A DNA stretch of 64,000 nucleotides, taken from assembly GCF_000003815.2 (NCBI RefSeq), contig NC_049985.1, forward strand, positions 9,538,247 through 9,602,246, written 5' to 3'. How positions within the stretch are numbered: the first letter of the stretch is position 1; every line of letters starts with the position of its first letter. A program made the translations under genes and the position numbers. Source of the stretch: Branchiostoma floridae. Its lineage: Eukaryota; Chordata; Leptocardii; Amphioxiformes; Branchiostomatidae. This document shows, one piece after another, positions 1 to 14,915 of this stretch. The notes below the pieces were generated by a model. The model was given only the letters and a program-made list of their open reading frames with translations. It made no database searches and was not told the DNA's origin.

Positions 1-328
1 ATCACAACTTACTATGGTCAAACTGATTTAATGGAGAAGTGACATAACAAATCCCATAACTTAGATAAAATAAGTCTAACAGCTCTATAATATACATGCA
101 TCTGTTCCCACTGTTGGTATCAGGCTTATACAAACAAAGGATGATGAAACTTGAGAAGTAGTGGGCGTTCTGACATAGAAACTGGCAACATTAAATCTTG
201 CTAGACTGCATTTCTGAGGGTTGACATAATACGATTCTTACTTAGCATCACCATGATACATAAACACCAAAACAGATCCAGCCTTGAGTGGGCCTTGGTT
301 GTCAAGTACTAGCTACAGTGTTTCAACA

Positions 329-426
329 TAGCCTGGATACCAGACCCCAGCCCGATCTCAAAAATATCTAACATGTGGAGACGATAGATATTTTTGATAT
401 CAGGCTGGGGCCTGGTATTCAGGCTA
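329..426. mobile_element. 98-bp palindromic MITE with 9-bp target-site duplication
   Basis: The ends are inverted repeats: TAGCCTGGATACCAG at the left and the complement of TAGCCTGAATACCAG at the right, each followed inward by a CCCCAGCC block. The element is flanked by the direct repeat GTTTCAACA at 320-328 and 427-435. It has no coding capacity. Perfect TAG...CTA termini and a 9-bp duplication (8 bp if the first G is chance) suggest a MULE-like or hAT-like non-autonomous DNA transposon. Confidence 0.85.
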
Positions 427-3400
427 GTTTCAACATTCTGTCATGGACCAATTAGGGAAAGGAGGACATCTGAGAGGCACCTCCTTAGTACAATCACTGT
501 AGCATTATCTAGATATCGCTACAGAAACATGCAGCATGGCAAAACAAACAGGTCAACAGGACTACAACCTTGGCAAACTGGGACAACACAGTTAAGGTAA
601 ACCCTGCATAGAGAAGCGTACTAAAGCCCCCTTTTCACTACATCACAATCTGAGTGAGTTTGAGGTTGTCTTAACAGTCAACTTCAACACCACAAAGATC
701 AAAAACCTATTTTCTCATACCATTGCGAAATCAAGTTATCGCAAAAATAAATGCATTTGCAGTAATTGATAGTTGGTTCCAAAGTCTGCCGAGCTGTACC
801 TTGCCCTTACAAAAATGACAGTGTAATAAAGGTTCTCATTTATCTAATCCACAGTACAAACTGCCATAAAAGCAATCAGTAATTGCATTGGCAAAATCAA
901 TGTATATTGATGAGTAAAAAGCACTTTGGAGAAGGCATTTATTTGACGGATAACTAAAATAGAACCCAACTTGAATAGATGTCAAGTTTTACAACCCCTC
1001 CCCCAAACAGTTAATGTAACTAATCCTTTACTACTGATCCCTTTTTGGCAGTTCCAGCACTTAATCCACAGACTTTTCAGCCAAGACAACCAGTCCAACA
1101 TTTGTCACCATAACTGCCAGTTCAATTCCACAGCCATGGGTTGAAGCCCAATGGTGCTGCCCTAGTAGTTCAGCTCCACACAATAGCAGTAACACCTGTT
1201 CCTGTGACTAATCACCAGGATAATAACCAGGACTTGTACAAGGCATTGGTTCTTACAGAATAGAAAGGGCTTGGTCCTGTAAGTAACCCAGGGGGCATTG
1301 ATTCTTTACTGACCAAGAAATGAGTTTGCCATACTGTCAAAAAGGCATCTGTTTTTGAAAGAGCCACACCTTATGCTAACATCTGCTTTGGACACAAGAG
1401 CTAGGAAAAAAATTCAACTCTTTGAAGTGAAACTGTCTATGGTATAGCTAGAGATTATAGTAGAATAACCAATGCTGTACAACTACATGAGCAAGGTCAT
1501 ATAAAATAAAAGTTGTGTACAAAAAAATAAGGTCTTTTCTGCTTTCAGAACCCTTAGTGCTATACTTCAAATACTAGTAAATTATTGCTCTTCAATAGAG
1601 CTCTATTGTTAACATAATGTTTTAGAAACCAACATCAATGGTTTACACATTGTGCTTCCTGTTCTGGCAGAATACAGGCTGTCTCGTGTAATGTGATCTA
1701 CTGTGAAGAAAACTTGGCTTCTGGTAGTGCCAAGTTTGAAAGTTTTAAATCTCCTGGTGATTTGCCAGTCCAGTCCATGGCACAAACCAGGTTCCACAGA
1801 CAAGATCTTCTGACAAGTCTACTAGTAGGAGCCATGCCAACATCACTTAATATTTAAGGGCTGATAAAAAAAGGAGAAAGAGGGGCCGGTTAATGGCAAC
1901 ATTACATTCATATTAGGATAGGGGGTGAAAGAAGGAATTGTTGGGCACCTGACACAAAAATTTAAAATGCAAGTCACACAAAAACAACATCCCTTGAAAA
2001 TGACTCAGTCATAAACTTTCACAAAAGTCATGAGACTTCACTTTTACAGGTAGTTTATTTCCTTTTCATAACGTATAATATCTTTATGGCAGATGATAAA
2101 TTAAGATTACAAACATTTCTGTGTGCATACATAAAGGGTTACGCCAAACCAATGATGTAAATTGGTGTGACCTAATGGCTTTTTGTTTTAAAGAATACAA
2201 AATACTTGTACTTAAGACAAATTATAGAAAATGCCATCCTCTAAAATGATTTTAAGACTTTTCAAACATAGGAAGAGACAATAAGAAATGCATGTCATTT
2301 CCGATTTCACGACAGATATATCTGCAGACTTTTATGTCACATGGGCTTTCAGTTCCACCTACCTGCTGTACAAGGATCGGATAATTGATCAGACAATTGG
2401 CTTAATTGAAAAGGTTTTATTCAAATCAAAAGAGACTCAAAATAGAAAACCCATTGTGATGTACCTGTAACACATGGCAGGAAATGTCACATCTGGAAAA
2501 TGGTTGTAAAAATGTCTCGTATTAAAGCCTAGGCCCAGGGATGAAAAAGTCTGGTTAGAATTGATTCCAAGCCATCAACATCTATAATACTAGCAGCATT
2601 GGCGCTATTATAAAGAAAACCCCAAATGGCCTCGTTTTTAATACCTGAACAATATTCTATTATATATACAGTCAAACCTGTATAAGAGTTTTATTTTCGC
2701 AGTTCCTCAATTGATTATGTAGATCACAATATCATGACAATATGAATATGTATGTCTATTGAAATACTAATACACTGTAAAATTGTTTCAACAGCAAACT
2801 TAACACTACTAGTACAGGGAACCTCATTTTCCCCTCCTACTACAGAATCATGTCTGTGTCAACAAAATGAATTTACAAAGAATTGCCTGAAGCCCTTAAA
2901 AACTTGAGATGGGAAACATCCCTCCTGTACATTACTAGGTCAAGGTTCAACTTCAGGGTCATAACAACTGCAGTCAGCCATAGCCAAGTCTGGTGCATGG
3001 TTGAGTGTCTGTTTGGGTAAGTGTTTGACCAGACATTGGATACGCTATAAGTGTTTTTGGATAGGTTCTTGTCCAGCTGTTGCCTGACTCTTACACAGTT
3101 CCAAGAAGTTGAAACAGTCTCCACAGCAGACTACTACGTCACAGGCAGAAAGCTATTTCAAGAAGTCTGGCTTTAAAATTCCGCTGCCCCTAGGACATCA
3201 GACCTACTTAATATGGCTCAACCTCTGACCTTCCTGTCACTCTGCCCCAGAATTCCTGACCTGCTCCCAGATAGGGCCCAACTTTTGGACAGTAAAAGTA
3301 CCCTGGTGTGTTGTGTTGTACTAACTTGTAGGAATGTGGACCAAATCCAGGGGCCGTCCCTGAGTGACAAGAATCCCAGTGCGATTCTAAGATTACTGCA

Positions 3401-3464
3401 CACAGTGGCAACTTTCTTAGACTACACTGTAGCAGGAATGTCTCATAGAGCAGGAGAAATAACT

Positions 3465-3556
3465 CACAGTCAAACCTGTACAAGTGACCACCTCTTCTTA
3501 AGGACCAAAAGGCCAATGTGACCAATTTTGGTGGTCCTTTAGATACTTTTCCAATG
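3465..3556 (+). repeat. Dispersed repeat beginning CAGTCAAACCTGTACAAG
   Basis: This segment matches, in inverted orientation, 25391-25497 in the transporter gene: both carry the leader CAGTCAAACCTGTACAAG (one mismatch at the start), then a GGACCA...GGCCAA block, then a GGTCC-CTTTTCCA block. A shorter match to the leader occurs at about 2669-2685. The shared layout indicates a dispersed repetitive element. I cannot see its full boundaries or a duplication. Confidence 0.6.
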
Positions 3557-4373
3557 AACAAACCATCAAGGTCCTGTTCCTGCTAAACATTTGTCCTAGA
3601 TAGAGTAATCCAGAGATCCATATCTTATCAGACTATCTGTGTCTGTTCTGATGGCTTGGATCAGCTATAATAGTCTTTACCATGCACATACAATGAATAA
3701 CAGACATCATGCTTCAATGTGATTATACTTTTAGACATGACAAAGCAACCGGTCTCTCAACATCAATGCCAAATCTCAATTTGCCACATACATGGCTTGT
3801 GCAATACCATCCAAAGCAGTACTATTCTCCTGCCAGTCCTGGAACCATGATGACACACCTAAAGGGATATAACACATGCCAAGTCTTAACTGCTCTCCTA
3901 CATTTGTCAGTCTTTTCTGATAGTTAAGAATTGGTCACAGCAGTTTTTATTTTAACATTCAAACATAGAGATATACAAGCTTAAGTTGCGGGTAACAATT
4001 AAGATACAGCTCTAATCTTCAAAGAATTTACTTGCTTTAGTTGAACCTTTTTCTGTTTGGGACAAAGGGTGCATCCATCTCTACAATACGAGTGTCATCT
4101 TCTCCCTTTCTAAAACATTCCCTTTATGCCTGACCCTGTTGCTCCCCCCTGTATATCCCAGGCTAAAAGTCACCTAAGCCTTTACACACACCGCTGGTCC
4201 ATTTGTCTTCCTCCCATTCCTCCATACATAAAGGAAAACTGAAGAACAAGGCAAACAGGGAGATGCCTTCCCTTTTGTTAGAGATGGCTGCAGAATCCAC
4301 ACTGGCAGACTCGGGCCCTGATGAATAAAACCTTATGTAAACTTGGTTGGTCATTATGCAGACTATCCAATAT

Positions 4374-4474
4374 GATCACACATTGTATTATTAGACTATG
4401 ACAGCTTTTTGCTTAAAATTGGAATCCAATTTTAAGCAAAAAGCTGTCACAGTCGAATAATAGAATGTGTGATC
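4374..4474. mobile_element. 101-bp near-perfect palindromic MITE
   Basis: The arms begin GATCACACATT and end AATGTGTGATC, and pair over almost their whole length around a centre near 4422, including an AGCTTTTTGCTTAAAATTGG arm. The flanks ATCCAATAT (4365-4373) and ATCCAAGAT (4475-4483) match at 8 of 9 positions and look like an aged target-site duplication. There is no coding content. Any transcript would fold into one long hairpin. Confidence 0.85.
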
Positions 4475-7400
4475 ATCCAAGATACATGCCTTCCTTTAAA
4501 CTATGTATGTTTGCTGCTTACACCATGTGTGCAGCCGCCCAATTATGATTTAAACAAAGTTTTATCTCAAAGGTCATACTTGTATTTCGTGTTTTTTTTT
4601 ATATTCATGTCTGCTTATACTTATAGCCAACTGTTAGAAAATTTCACACATCTGTGCTATTACAAATAATAAACAGAAACCAACCCTGAAAACACTAACT
4701 CAACAAGAGTGCAAGTTGGCTCTAAGTCCTTGGAAAATACTTCTGCCCTCTTTGCTCCCATTTCATGGGAAATGAGTTTGAAAGCAACCATTCATCAACA
4801 AAATTTCAGAGTTCAAAGTTGACGGTACCATTTCAGAGTTTTTCCTCAAATTCAAGTTTCACTTGTATGTAAACTCCCAGATCACAACAATCATTTTTTA
4901 CTGTTGTCCTCAGCATTACAAATAGAATAACCTTAACATAAAAGTATAATCTTTTTCTAACAAAACAATAACAAGTCAATCTTCAACCTTAATTTTGACC
5001 GGATATGCACCAGTAGATAACAGTATTGTCCTCATGAGCAATGAATTAATTACCAAGACAACTATAGCAACATCATGCAAAACCCTCTGGACAGCTCCAC
5101 CGAAAAATGTGCCCTAATCACATTTACACCTTTAACAAATCAATCCTAACATGATTCATCTGCCAACCTAAGGTTTCCTCAATGCAAAAATGCATCAACT
5201 GGTCCCTGTGGGACTTAGCGGTCTTCACATTGAATGAGTCACTTGTGAGGGAATGGGCTGTGTATGTGACCTATGAAATCCTATGCTCTTATGCAGGAAA
5301 ACCTTCTGTGACATCCAGATGGAAAATCTTTTAACTCATAGTATTTCTAGCAGACCCAAACATTACAGCCCTTCTCTCTACAACCACAACAAAAAACATG
5401 GCTTTATCAATATTGCAATCAGTCTGATGTGTAGAGAATCAACCGCATCCATTAAGATATTCTCCCTGTGGACTATGACATAAAATATCAATGCAACTGG
5501 AACAAGGGCATAAAAATAATTCCAAAACATGGAAATATTTGGTTGTGTGTTGGTATGACCTTTCGTTCCCCATCCTTGTGATTTATGTGAGTGTAAACAC
5601 AGGCTGTCCCTGACTGATGCAGAGCCTGTCTCTAACCTTCCTCTCATGGAGATCTACTTATAGTTGATGCCTTCTCACCAAACAGACAAGAATTTTTTGA
5701 GACCAAACGACCACAAACAGACGTACTGTTGATTGAAGTCTGCGGAGCTGAGCGTTACACTGATAGAAGCAAGTCAAACATCTTATCTTCAATACTTTGA
5801 TGTATTGAACTGAAGATACATGCAATATCCACCCAACCTAACCCTAGTGTCATCAATCATATGCACTTAGACTTATTAATATTTCAACAAAATCTATCAA
5901 CTCAAGTTAATTCGCTTTGGAAAAGGTCATGGAAGTAGGTTATATGCTTTTTTGCATTTCTGGTATTTTGGTATAAATGTCATCATGTGTGTTTTAATAC
6001 AAAAAAAATTGTAAGTGGAATTTAGATATTGGTAAAGCTACCAGTATGTCTTTGGAAATGGTTTAGATACAGTGCAATTGTTTGAAACAAGTCTTGCTCC
6101 CTGGGGTATAGAGTCTACTGGGTATATTCTAATTCTGTATTATACCAGTGGATAATCCTTTTATCTGTGATGGAATTTGACCTTCCCTGGAAATGGGTGA
6201 CCTGGAAATAAGAGTCTTGCACAAGGAACAAACTATGGAATTTCTTTCTGAAGGTTGGTTACTTTGTGTGTTCTTTCATGTAATTTTGTAAATCAAAAAG
6301 ACTTTGCAATTTGTTGATATCACTGTAAAAAATACGAATGATGAAAAAGTTTAAATACTTTTTGAATAAAATCTAGTACAAGGAAAAGACTAAGCTGCCA
6401 AGCAAAGAAATATTGACCGGTTTGTATTTCAGGCCACCTCACTTTGTACGAATATTTTACAAGATAGAAGTAAGAACACTAAGATACATTACTATGAAAA
6501 GTTTCCTCTCTATGCACATGTACATGGGAACAGCAGGCAGGGTGCCAATGAATTGCTGGTGAAATCAACCAGAGAGGAAGAATACATCTCCTCGACCAGC
6601 CCTGACCCTATTCAGATCTGCTGAAATTTGGCATTTGTTAGCGGCGACCACTGGTGCTTTACACATTCCTGGCAGCCATTCTTCAAACAAAGGCATCCAT
6701 GTACACACAACATGACTAATTTGGATAGCCAGTGAGTCAACAGCCACCCTAGTGGGATCCTATGTAGGATAAGAGAATTCCCTGTTCCTCACCTCTCTAC
6801 TGAGCAAGGAAAAAAACAAGCTGCTGTAACAAATAGTACTGAGCCTACTGACCCATCCCACATTGGGACAAGTTCTATCTGATCTTGTTTAATGTCATGT
6901 TCCTTTCTATTCCATTTGTTCAACAGTGATATTACATTTTGTGAAAGACTTGTATATTGTCTACCACTGCTGCTACTTCCTGATAATTTCTGGGAAAATA
7001 CTGAAATTCAAATGTAGTATAGTATACTAATAGCAATTACTTGTGCATGTATCATAGTATGTATCATATCAATATCATAATCAGTGAGAAACCTGGCAAA
7101 AATATTTGTTGTATGATGCATTTTACATGGTAGCCAAAAAGCAAATTGCCACTGTGATAAACGTTTTTGATAACGTTATAATTATTAATTAGCTTATCCA
7201 ACTTTCCTTCAAACCATTAGTCAATTATCACACAATTTACAGAGACTGTGTGGGTGGGGTCATGCCATGAACAGGAAGTAAGCCAAGACATGTTATCTAT
7301 GAATTGTGATTTCAAAAATTTGTTTGGATTGGGCATCCAGCTGAGTCATTTGATCATCAGTTTCCTCTGCAGTTCAAATCATTTCGGGCAAATTCACAAA

Positions 7401-8250
7401 TTCATTTGGTGGGAACGGTCAGTGTAATGGCATTTTCAATAAGAAGGGTCATTCCTTAGTGCACCCTAGGGAATGATTATTTCACTCTCAATAGTTGAAC
7501 CCCCTCAGGGGTTTAAATCCTAACAAAACATACAGGAAACAAATGCCAATGCAATCATCATCAAAACAATCGGTCTATAAAGCCCCACGATATTGTAAGC
7601 AACCGCGCCCCTTTCTTTGCAGCGAAATTCCTTCAGTCCCTAGCCACCTCAGTATTGTATCTTGCCAGAAAAACGGTATGTTTGTGCGTTCTTGCCGATC
7701 AGGATTGTCACGGAATTTTGTTGATATAAATTCTACTTCAAAAGCTCGACATCAACACACAGAGAGCTAATAGACTGTTGGTCATGACCGATTTAAACTC
7801 TTTCAAATACGGTACTTGACAATCGGTCAAGGGGAATTTGATATAATTTGTTCCACCCTCCCCAGTCGGACATCCCAAACTTCGGCACGCCTCCTGAGTT
7901 GGTGATCCTGTACAGCTGATTTCCTGCATTATATCACGACACGGGATTTCTGCAGTCATCGGTCACAAACTGCCGACACTTTTTATGGTCATGACGCGCC
8001 AAGTTTGCGTTAGAAACATATCTGGGGTGATAAGGACAGGATTTTTTACGTGGAGACATTTTTGCGGCAGGGGAATTGAAAGTAGACCGCCTTCGTCCCC
8101 TCATGACAGGAAGCAAAGTTTCCGAAGTCCTGTCACAAGATCGGTGAAGTCCTTGACTCCTTGGTCTGGTGCGGGAGGAAAACAAGTAGACAGTGTCTAG
8201 AAGTACGTAACGTGGCATCTGTGAATGAGAAATATTGTAACAGTACTTAC

Positions 8251-8404
8251 TTCTGGCTGCTTGAAGAAGGGTCTTGGACTCCTTGATGAGCTGCTTGATG
8301 GCCTGAGAGGTCCGCTCCAGTTCGGCCTCGTGTGTGTGGATGTTGTCCCGAAAATACGGGCTGTCTGTGTAACACTCGCTAAATTCCAACGGAAGGAGCC
8401 CCAT
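8251..8404 (-). CDS. ARHGAP10/26/42: GRAF-family RhoGAP (ARHGAP10/26/42-like), first coding exon
   Basis: Partial gene. The exon codes 51 residues plus one base, starting MGLLPLEFSECYTDSPYFRD and continuing with a helical HEAELERT segment and an IKQLIKESKTLL helix. This is the start of the N-terminal BAR domain of GRAF proteins, and as I recall the human paralogues it is closest to ARHGAP10. GRAF proteins bind curved membrane through BAR-PH, inactivate Rho-type GTPases with a RhoGAP domain, and usually end in SH3; none of those later parts is in the window. The exon ends at a consensus donor (AGAA|GTAAGT). The next exon is not in the 8.25 kb to the left, so intron 1 is long. The start codon is the family's conserved start. 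The gene is divergent from ZNF330, with start codons 561 bp apart. Confidence 0.87.
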
Positions 8405-8965
8405 CTTGGGCTAAGTCCTGGATTCCGGCTGTATCAGCGTGAAAACTCGGTGAAAAGCGCGGTTTTCGGCAGGACAAACTTGTGGAACTCGGAAAAAGAC
8501 ACCTCCAAGTTTCACGGCTCGTCACAGACTAACGGTGCGCATGCGCCTATCCCAGCAACCACCGCGATCCATCATGGCCGTCCGAGTCTGATCCGGAATC
8601 CGCGAGTCGCCGGGTTGTCAGTTTTTCAGGTATTTCTCAAGATCTACGTAGCTGTGTCAAGATCTAACAGTGTAGCATTGTAAATAAGACATGTATAGTG
8701 CACTTCTGACCGTCAGCTGAAGCATCTGTACCTCTGAGGCCGCGGCACATGGCGAGTCATTTCATTGATGCCCCATCATATCCCACATGTCACCTAACTT
8801 CCCCCTCCCACCCCACATTCTTAGATTGTGACGTGGGACCAGCTGCTTTAAATCAGCCATATGTCATAAATCGCAAAATTATACATGCATGTCATTTCTA
8901 CTCACCCTAGTTCACTGTTTACGATTTCAGTAATTTAAAAGAACAACAAAGAAACAGTTTTAAAG
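8405..8965. promoter_or_regulatory. Divergent (bidirectional) promoter region of ARHGAP10-like and ZNF330
   Basis: Only 561 bp separate the two opposed start codons, so the 5' UTRs and promoters of both genes must lie here. The left half (about 8405-8620) is CpG-rich; the right half is AT-richer. There is no clear TATA box. The strongest site is the palindrome at 8537-8546. A pyrimidine-rich TTTCAG just before the ZNF330 start could be a 3' splice site for a leader exon. Confidence 0.6.
8537..8546. promoter_or_regulatory. NRF1-type palindrome GCGCATGCGC
   Basis: This perfect palindrome is the core consensus of the NRF1/ewg family, which is common in CpG-rich, TATA-less and bidirectional promoters of housekeeping genes. 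It lies about 130 bp upstream of the ARHGAP10-like start codon and about 420 bp upstream of the ZNF330 start codon. Binding is inferred from the motif only. Confidence 0.6.
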
Positions 8966-12440
<3,475 letters not shown>

Positions 12441-12721
12441 GGGAAAAGCTTTTCCTTTTACTCCTTGTATGAAAGTCAGATTACACACAACTATCTCTGT
12501 GAATTGTTGGAAGTTTACATAGTCAAGAAGTACAAGAGAAAATTCTTGTGGAACGACGTTCCTAAGCTGCTGCAAGTGCCAACGAATGCATGCCTCTAGT
12601 TGAAATTATAGCAAGTTATTTAGATACAATGATCAGGATATTAATATGCCATAGCATAATCTTCCTGCTGAAAGTTAATGTTTTAAATTGAGATAATGTT
12701 ATATGCAATTCTAACATTGAG

Positions 12722-12727
12722 AATAAA
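12722..12727 (+). terminator. Polyadenylation signal of ZNF330
   Basis: AATAAA lies 281 bp after the ZNF330 stop codon. It is the first canonical signal in the 3' flank and implies a short 3' UTR. Confidence 0.7.
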
Positions 12728-12802
12728 AGTATGAATAGAAATCAGGGGTGTGTGCTCTTCATTCAAGATGAAACTAACAACAAAACAGCTGGTTTGAGGT
12801 GT

Positions 12803-12808
12803 TTTATT
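12803..12808 (-). terminator. Candidate polyadenylation signal of the transporter gene
   Basis: The plus strand reads TTTATT, so the minus strand has AATAAA. No canonical signal was seen between here and the transporter stop at 14916, so the 3' UTR would be about 2.1 kb and would end within tens of bases of the opposing ZNF330 end. Confidence 0.45.
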
Positions 12809-14363
12809 ATTCTGCAAGTGTTCCACCAGATGATCCCCATGCATATACATTTGTATAACAGGGTCTTGTTGAGTCTGATACATGGCATGTGCTTTGCTGA
12901 TGTTGAAACATTATGTTACAATGGTCACTAAGAATATATTTCAACTTTTTTTAGTGACATGATGCAGTAGCTACTACAATGGCTTTTGACCATTTAAGTA
13001 GGAATAGCATACATAACCTACAAAAATAAATGCATTCTAAAATTTTACCCCTTCAGCCATATAATCGAAATATTTCAATACACTGATTGCACCAAAAGTA
13101 TACCATATATTTACATGACCTGACGTCTCATTCTGTACTCATCAAAATAATGTTTTCCTGAGAACAGGTATTAATTGATTCCGTTACAAGTCAGTCTTTT
13201 GCCTAAATAGATGCAAGTGACAAGGCACACTTTGGTTAAGTCACAAAGTATTGGTTCCAGTGAAGCTGGTGTGTTTCGCTGAAGGGTGATTATACTTAAT
13301 ACAGCCATTGATAGTCTATCTTTGTGGTACAGGTTAATTGTTTTCACAGAAAACATCTAGTCAAGTTTCTGACAATTGTGTCCAGTCTAGCCAGACGTGT
13401 AGATATGTTCAGCCTGAGGTCTTCATTTGCTGGTCCAGGTTCAGTCACACATTCAGTACACATTCCTCAGTATTTCTTCACCAATGCAACACAAAGTTGA
13501 TTTCATGGATAACATTTACAATGATGTAAGTTGATTGTAGACATTGATTTTTTTAACATGCATTGCTTGCACACCTTCCGGTTGCACACCTGGTAAATGA
13601 AGACATCTCTGTGACCTTAAAGCTACCACAAACTGAAAGGTGTAACAGCTGTCATGACAAGTGAGCAAGTGTAGCAAATCTCAAGAAATGTCTTGCACTC
13701 TGCTCTGACTCTAGGTGACAAGGGCTTGACAACCATGATATCAGGTTCATGTGGCTTAAGTACACATTTTTTAAATGTTAGCTAAGTTATCTACAACCGC
13801 AGTGTCAATCTGTTGTCTTGAAACTGGAATTTCAGTTACATGATAGTTTTAGACAATAGCAACAGCTGCTTTTATAATCTAATTATGTTTAAATAATTCA
13901 ATAATCTTTGCTGCAGTACTGCTGACATACAGTATACATACTAAGGAACATACCCTGCAAATTATACTATTTCCACCAGGCACCTTAGCACGAAATTGCA
14001 CACACAAAAATAACCCATGTGCTCAATATGCAATAAATTGCACATGTAAAAAGGAGGGACAAGTGATATCATCAATGCTCTGCTTGTCATAGCAAAAGCT
14101 CTGCTACACCACAAACAAAACCATTTAAGTAGATTACATTACCAGAAGATTATGACAACATACATCAAAGCATGCGTCAAATATGACCTTAAAACTTCTG
14201 CAAAATATCTGATCTTCCATCTGAGAACAGCTTCAAAATCAATTCGAGTTTGATTTATCTTCCATTAACAAGTTTGCCACAACAGACTCCTGCATGTAGG
14301 TAAGGCACAAACTTTGGTTTACTGGCAAAGTGATTTGTCTCTGATTAAAAGCTGCCACACAGT

Positions 14364-14536
14364 TAGTCTCCAAGCAGACCCAACGGTGCCTTAGAGATAG
14401 TATCAAAGCTGGCAAAGGAGAATAGCCGGCCAAAGGGAGATAGCCGGCTAAGGGAGTCAAACGGGCACCGCTATACTAAGTCCCTGGCCAGCTTTGATAC
14501 TATTTCTAAGGCACCGTAGGGTCTGCTTGGAGACTA
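14364..14536. mobile_element. 173-bp MITE with perfect 9-bp target-site duplication
   Basis: The terminal inverted repeats start TAGTCTCCAAGCAGACCC and extend inward through GGTGCCTTAGA and ATAGTATCAAAGCTGGC with few mismatches. The 9-bp direct repeat CCACACAGT flanks it exactly (355-363 and 537-545 of the 14 kb block). It lies in the presumed 3' UTR of the transporter, so its transcript could form a long hairpin. No coding content. Confidence 0.92.
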
Positions 14537-14915
14537 CCACACAGTGTGCTGTAGTTGAATCTTTTTCCACTTAGACTACAATCTTGAAATTTGAATATTG
14601 AAACACTGTTGGTATGGTATGACTGTCATTAAGAGGGACAAAATATAATCGGAATGTACTAAATTAAGTCTTAAATATGTCCTGTATATATATCTATTGC
14701 ATCAAGAGGTATTTGAGAAAAATATTAAAGAATTGAAACAACAGAACTCTAACTTAAAATTTCAAATTCTAGTTCAGATGAATAGAACTATAAAGAAAAC
14801 CTGCAAATTTACCCACCAGGTAAAACCTAATTGGTATTTATGTAAATACAATATATGTACTGATTATAGAATGGACATTTGTGCAACAACACTACAATAT
14901 TTTGGATACAGTTAA

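Larger units (their letters stand above)
1..8250. other. Long first intron of the ARHGAP10/26-like gene; no other gene seen
   Basis: I found no convincing coding exon on either strand here. Open frames are short, mutually overlapping on both strands, and have no family similarity that I recognise. By orientation this is intron 1 of the minus-strand GRAF-type gene whose first coding exon ends at 8251; the remaining BAR, PH, RhoGAP and SH3 exons must lie to the left of the window. The stretch holds two MITEs (329-426 and 4374-4474) and a dispersed repeat near 3465. Confidence 0.6.
12441..14915. other. Convergent 3' regions of ZNF330 and the transporter gene
   Basis: No coding exon is recognisable. 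The left part is the ZNF330 3' UTR up to about 12745. From about 12785 to 14915 is probably the 3' UTR of the minus-strand transporter, because the first AATAAA I see on the minus strand after its stop is at 12803-12808. A MITE lies at 14364-14536. Confidence 0.5.

Noticed and set aside
3208-3561. 117-codon minus frame overlapped by a 102-codon plus frame
   Set aside because: Part overlaps the dispersed repeat at 3465; neither frame resembles a known family.
6565-6747. Minus-strand frame with NKCQISADLNR, faintly like the next BAR-domain exon of GRAF proteins
   Set aside because: Similarity is limited to a few residues, the following sequence diverges, and no usable donor lies after it.
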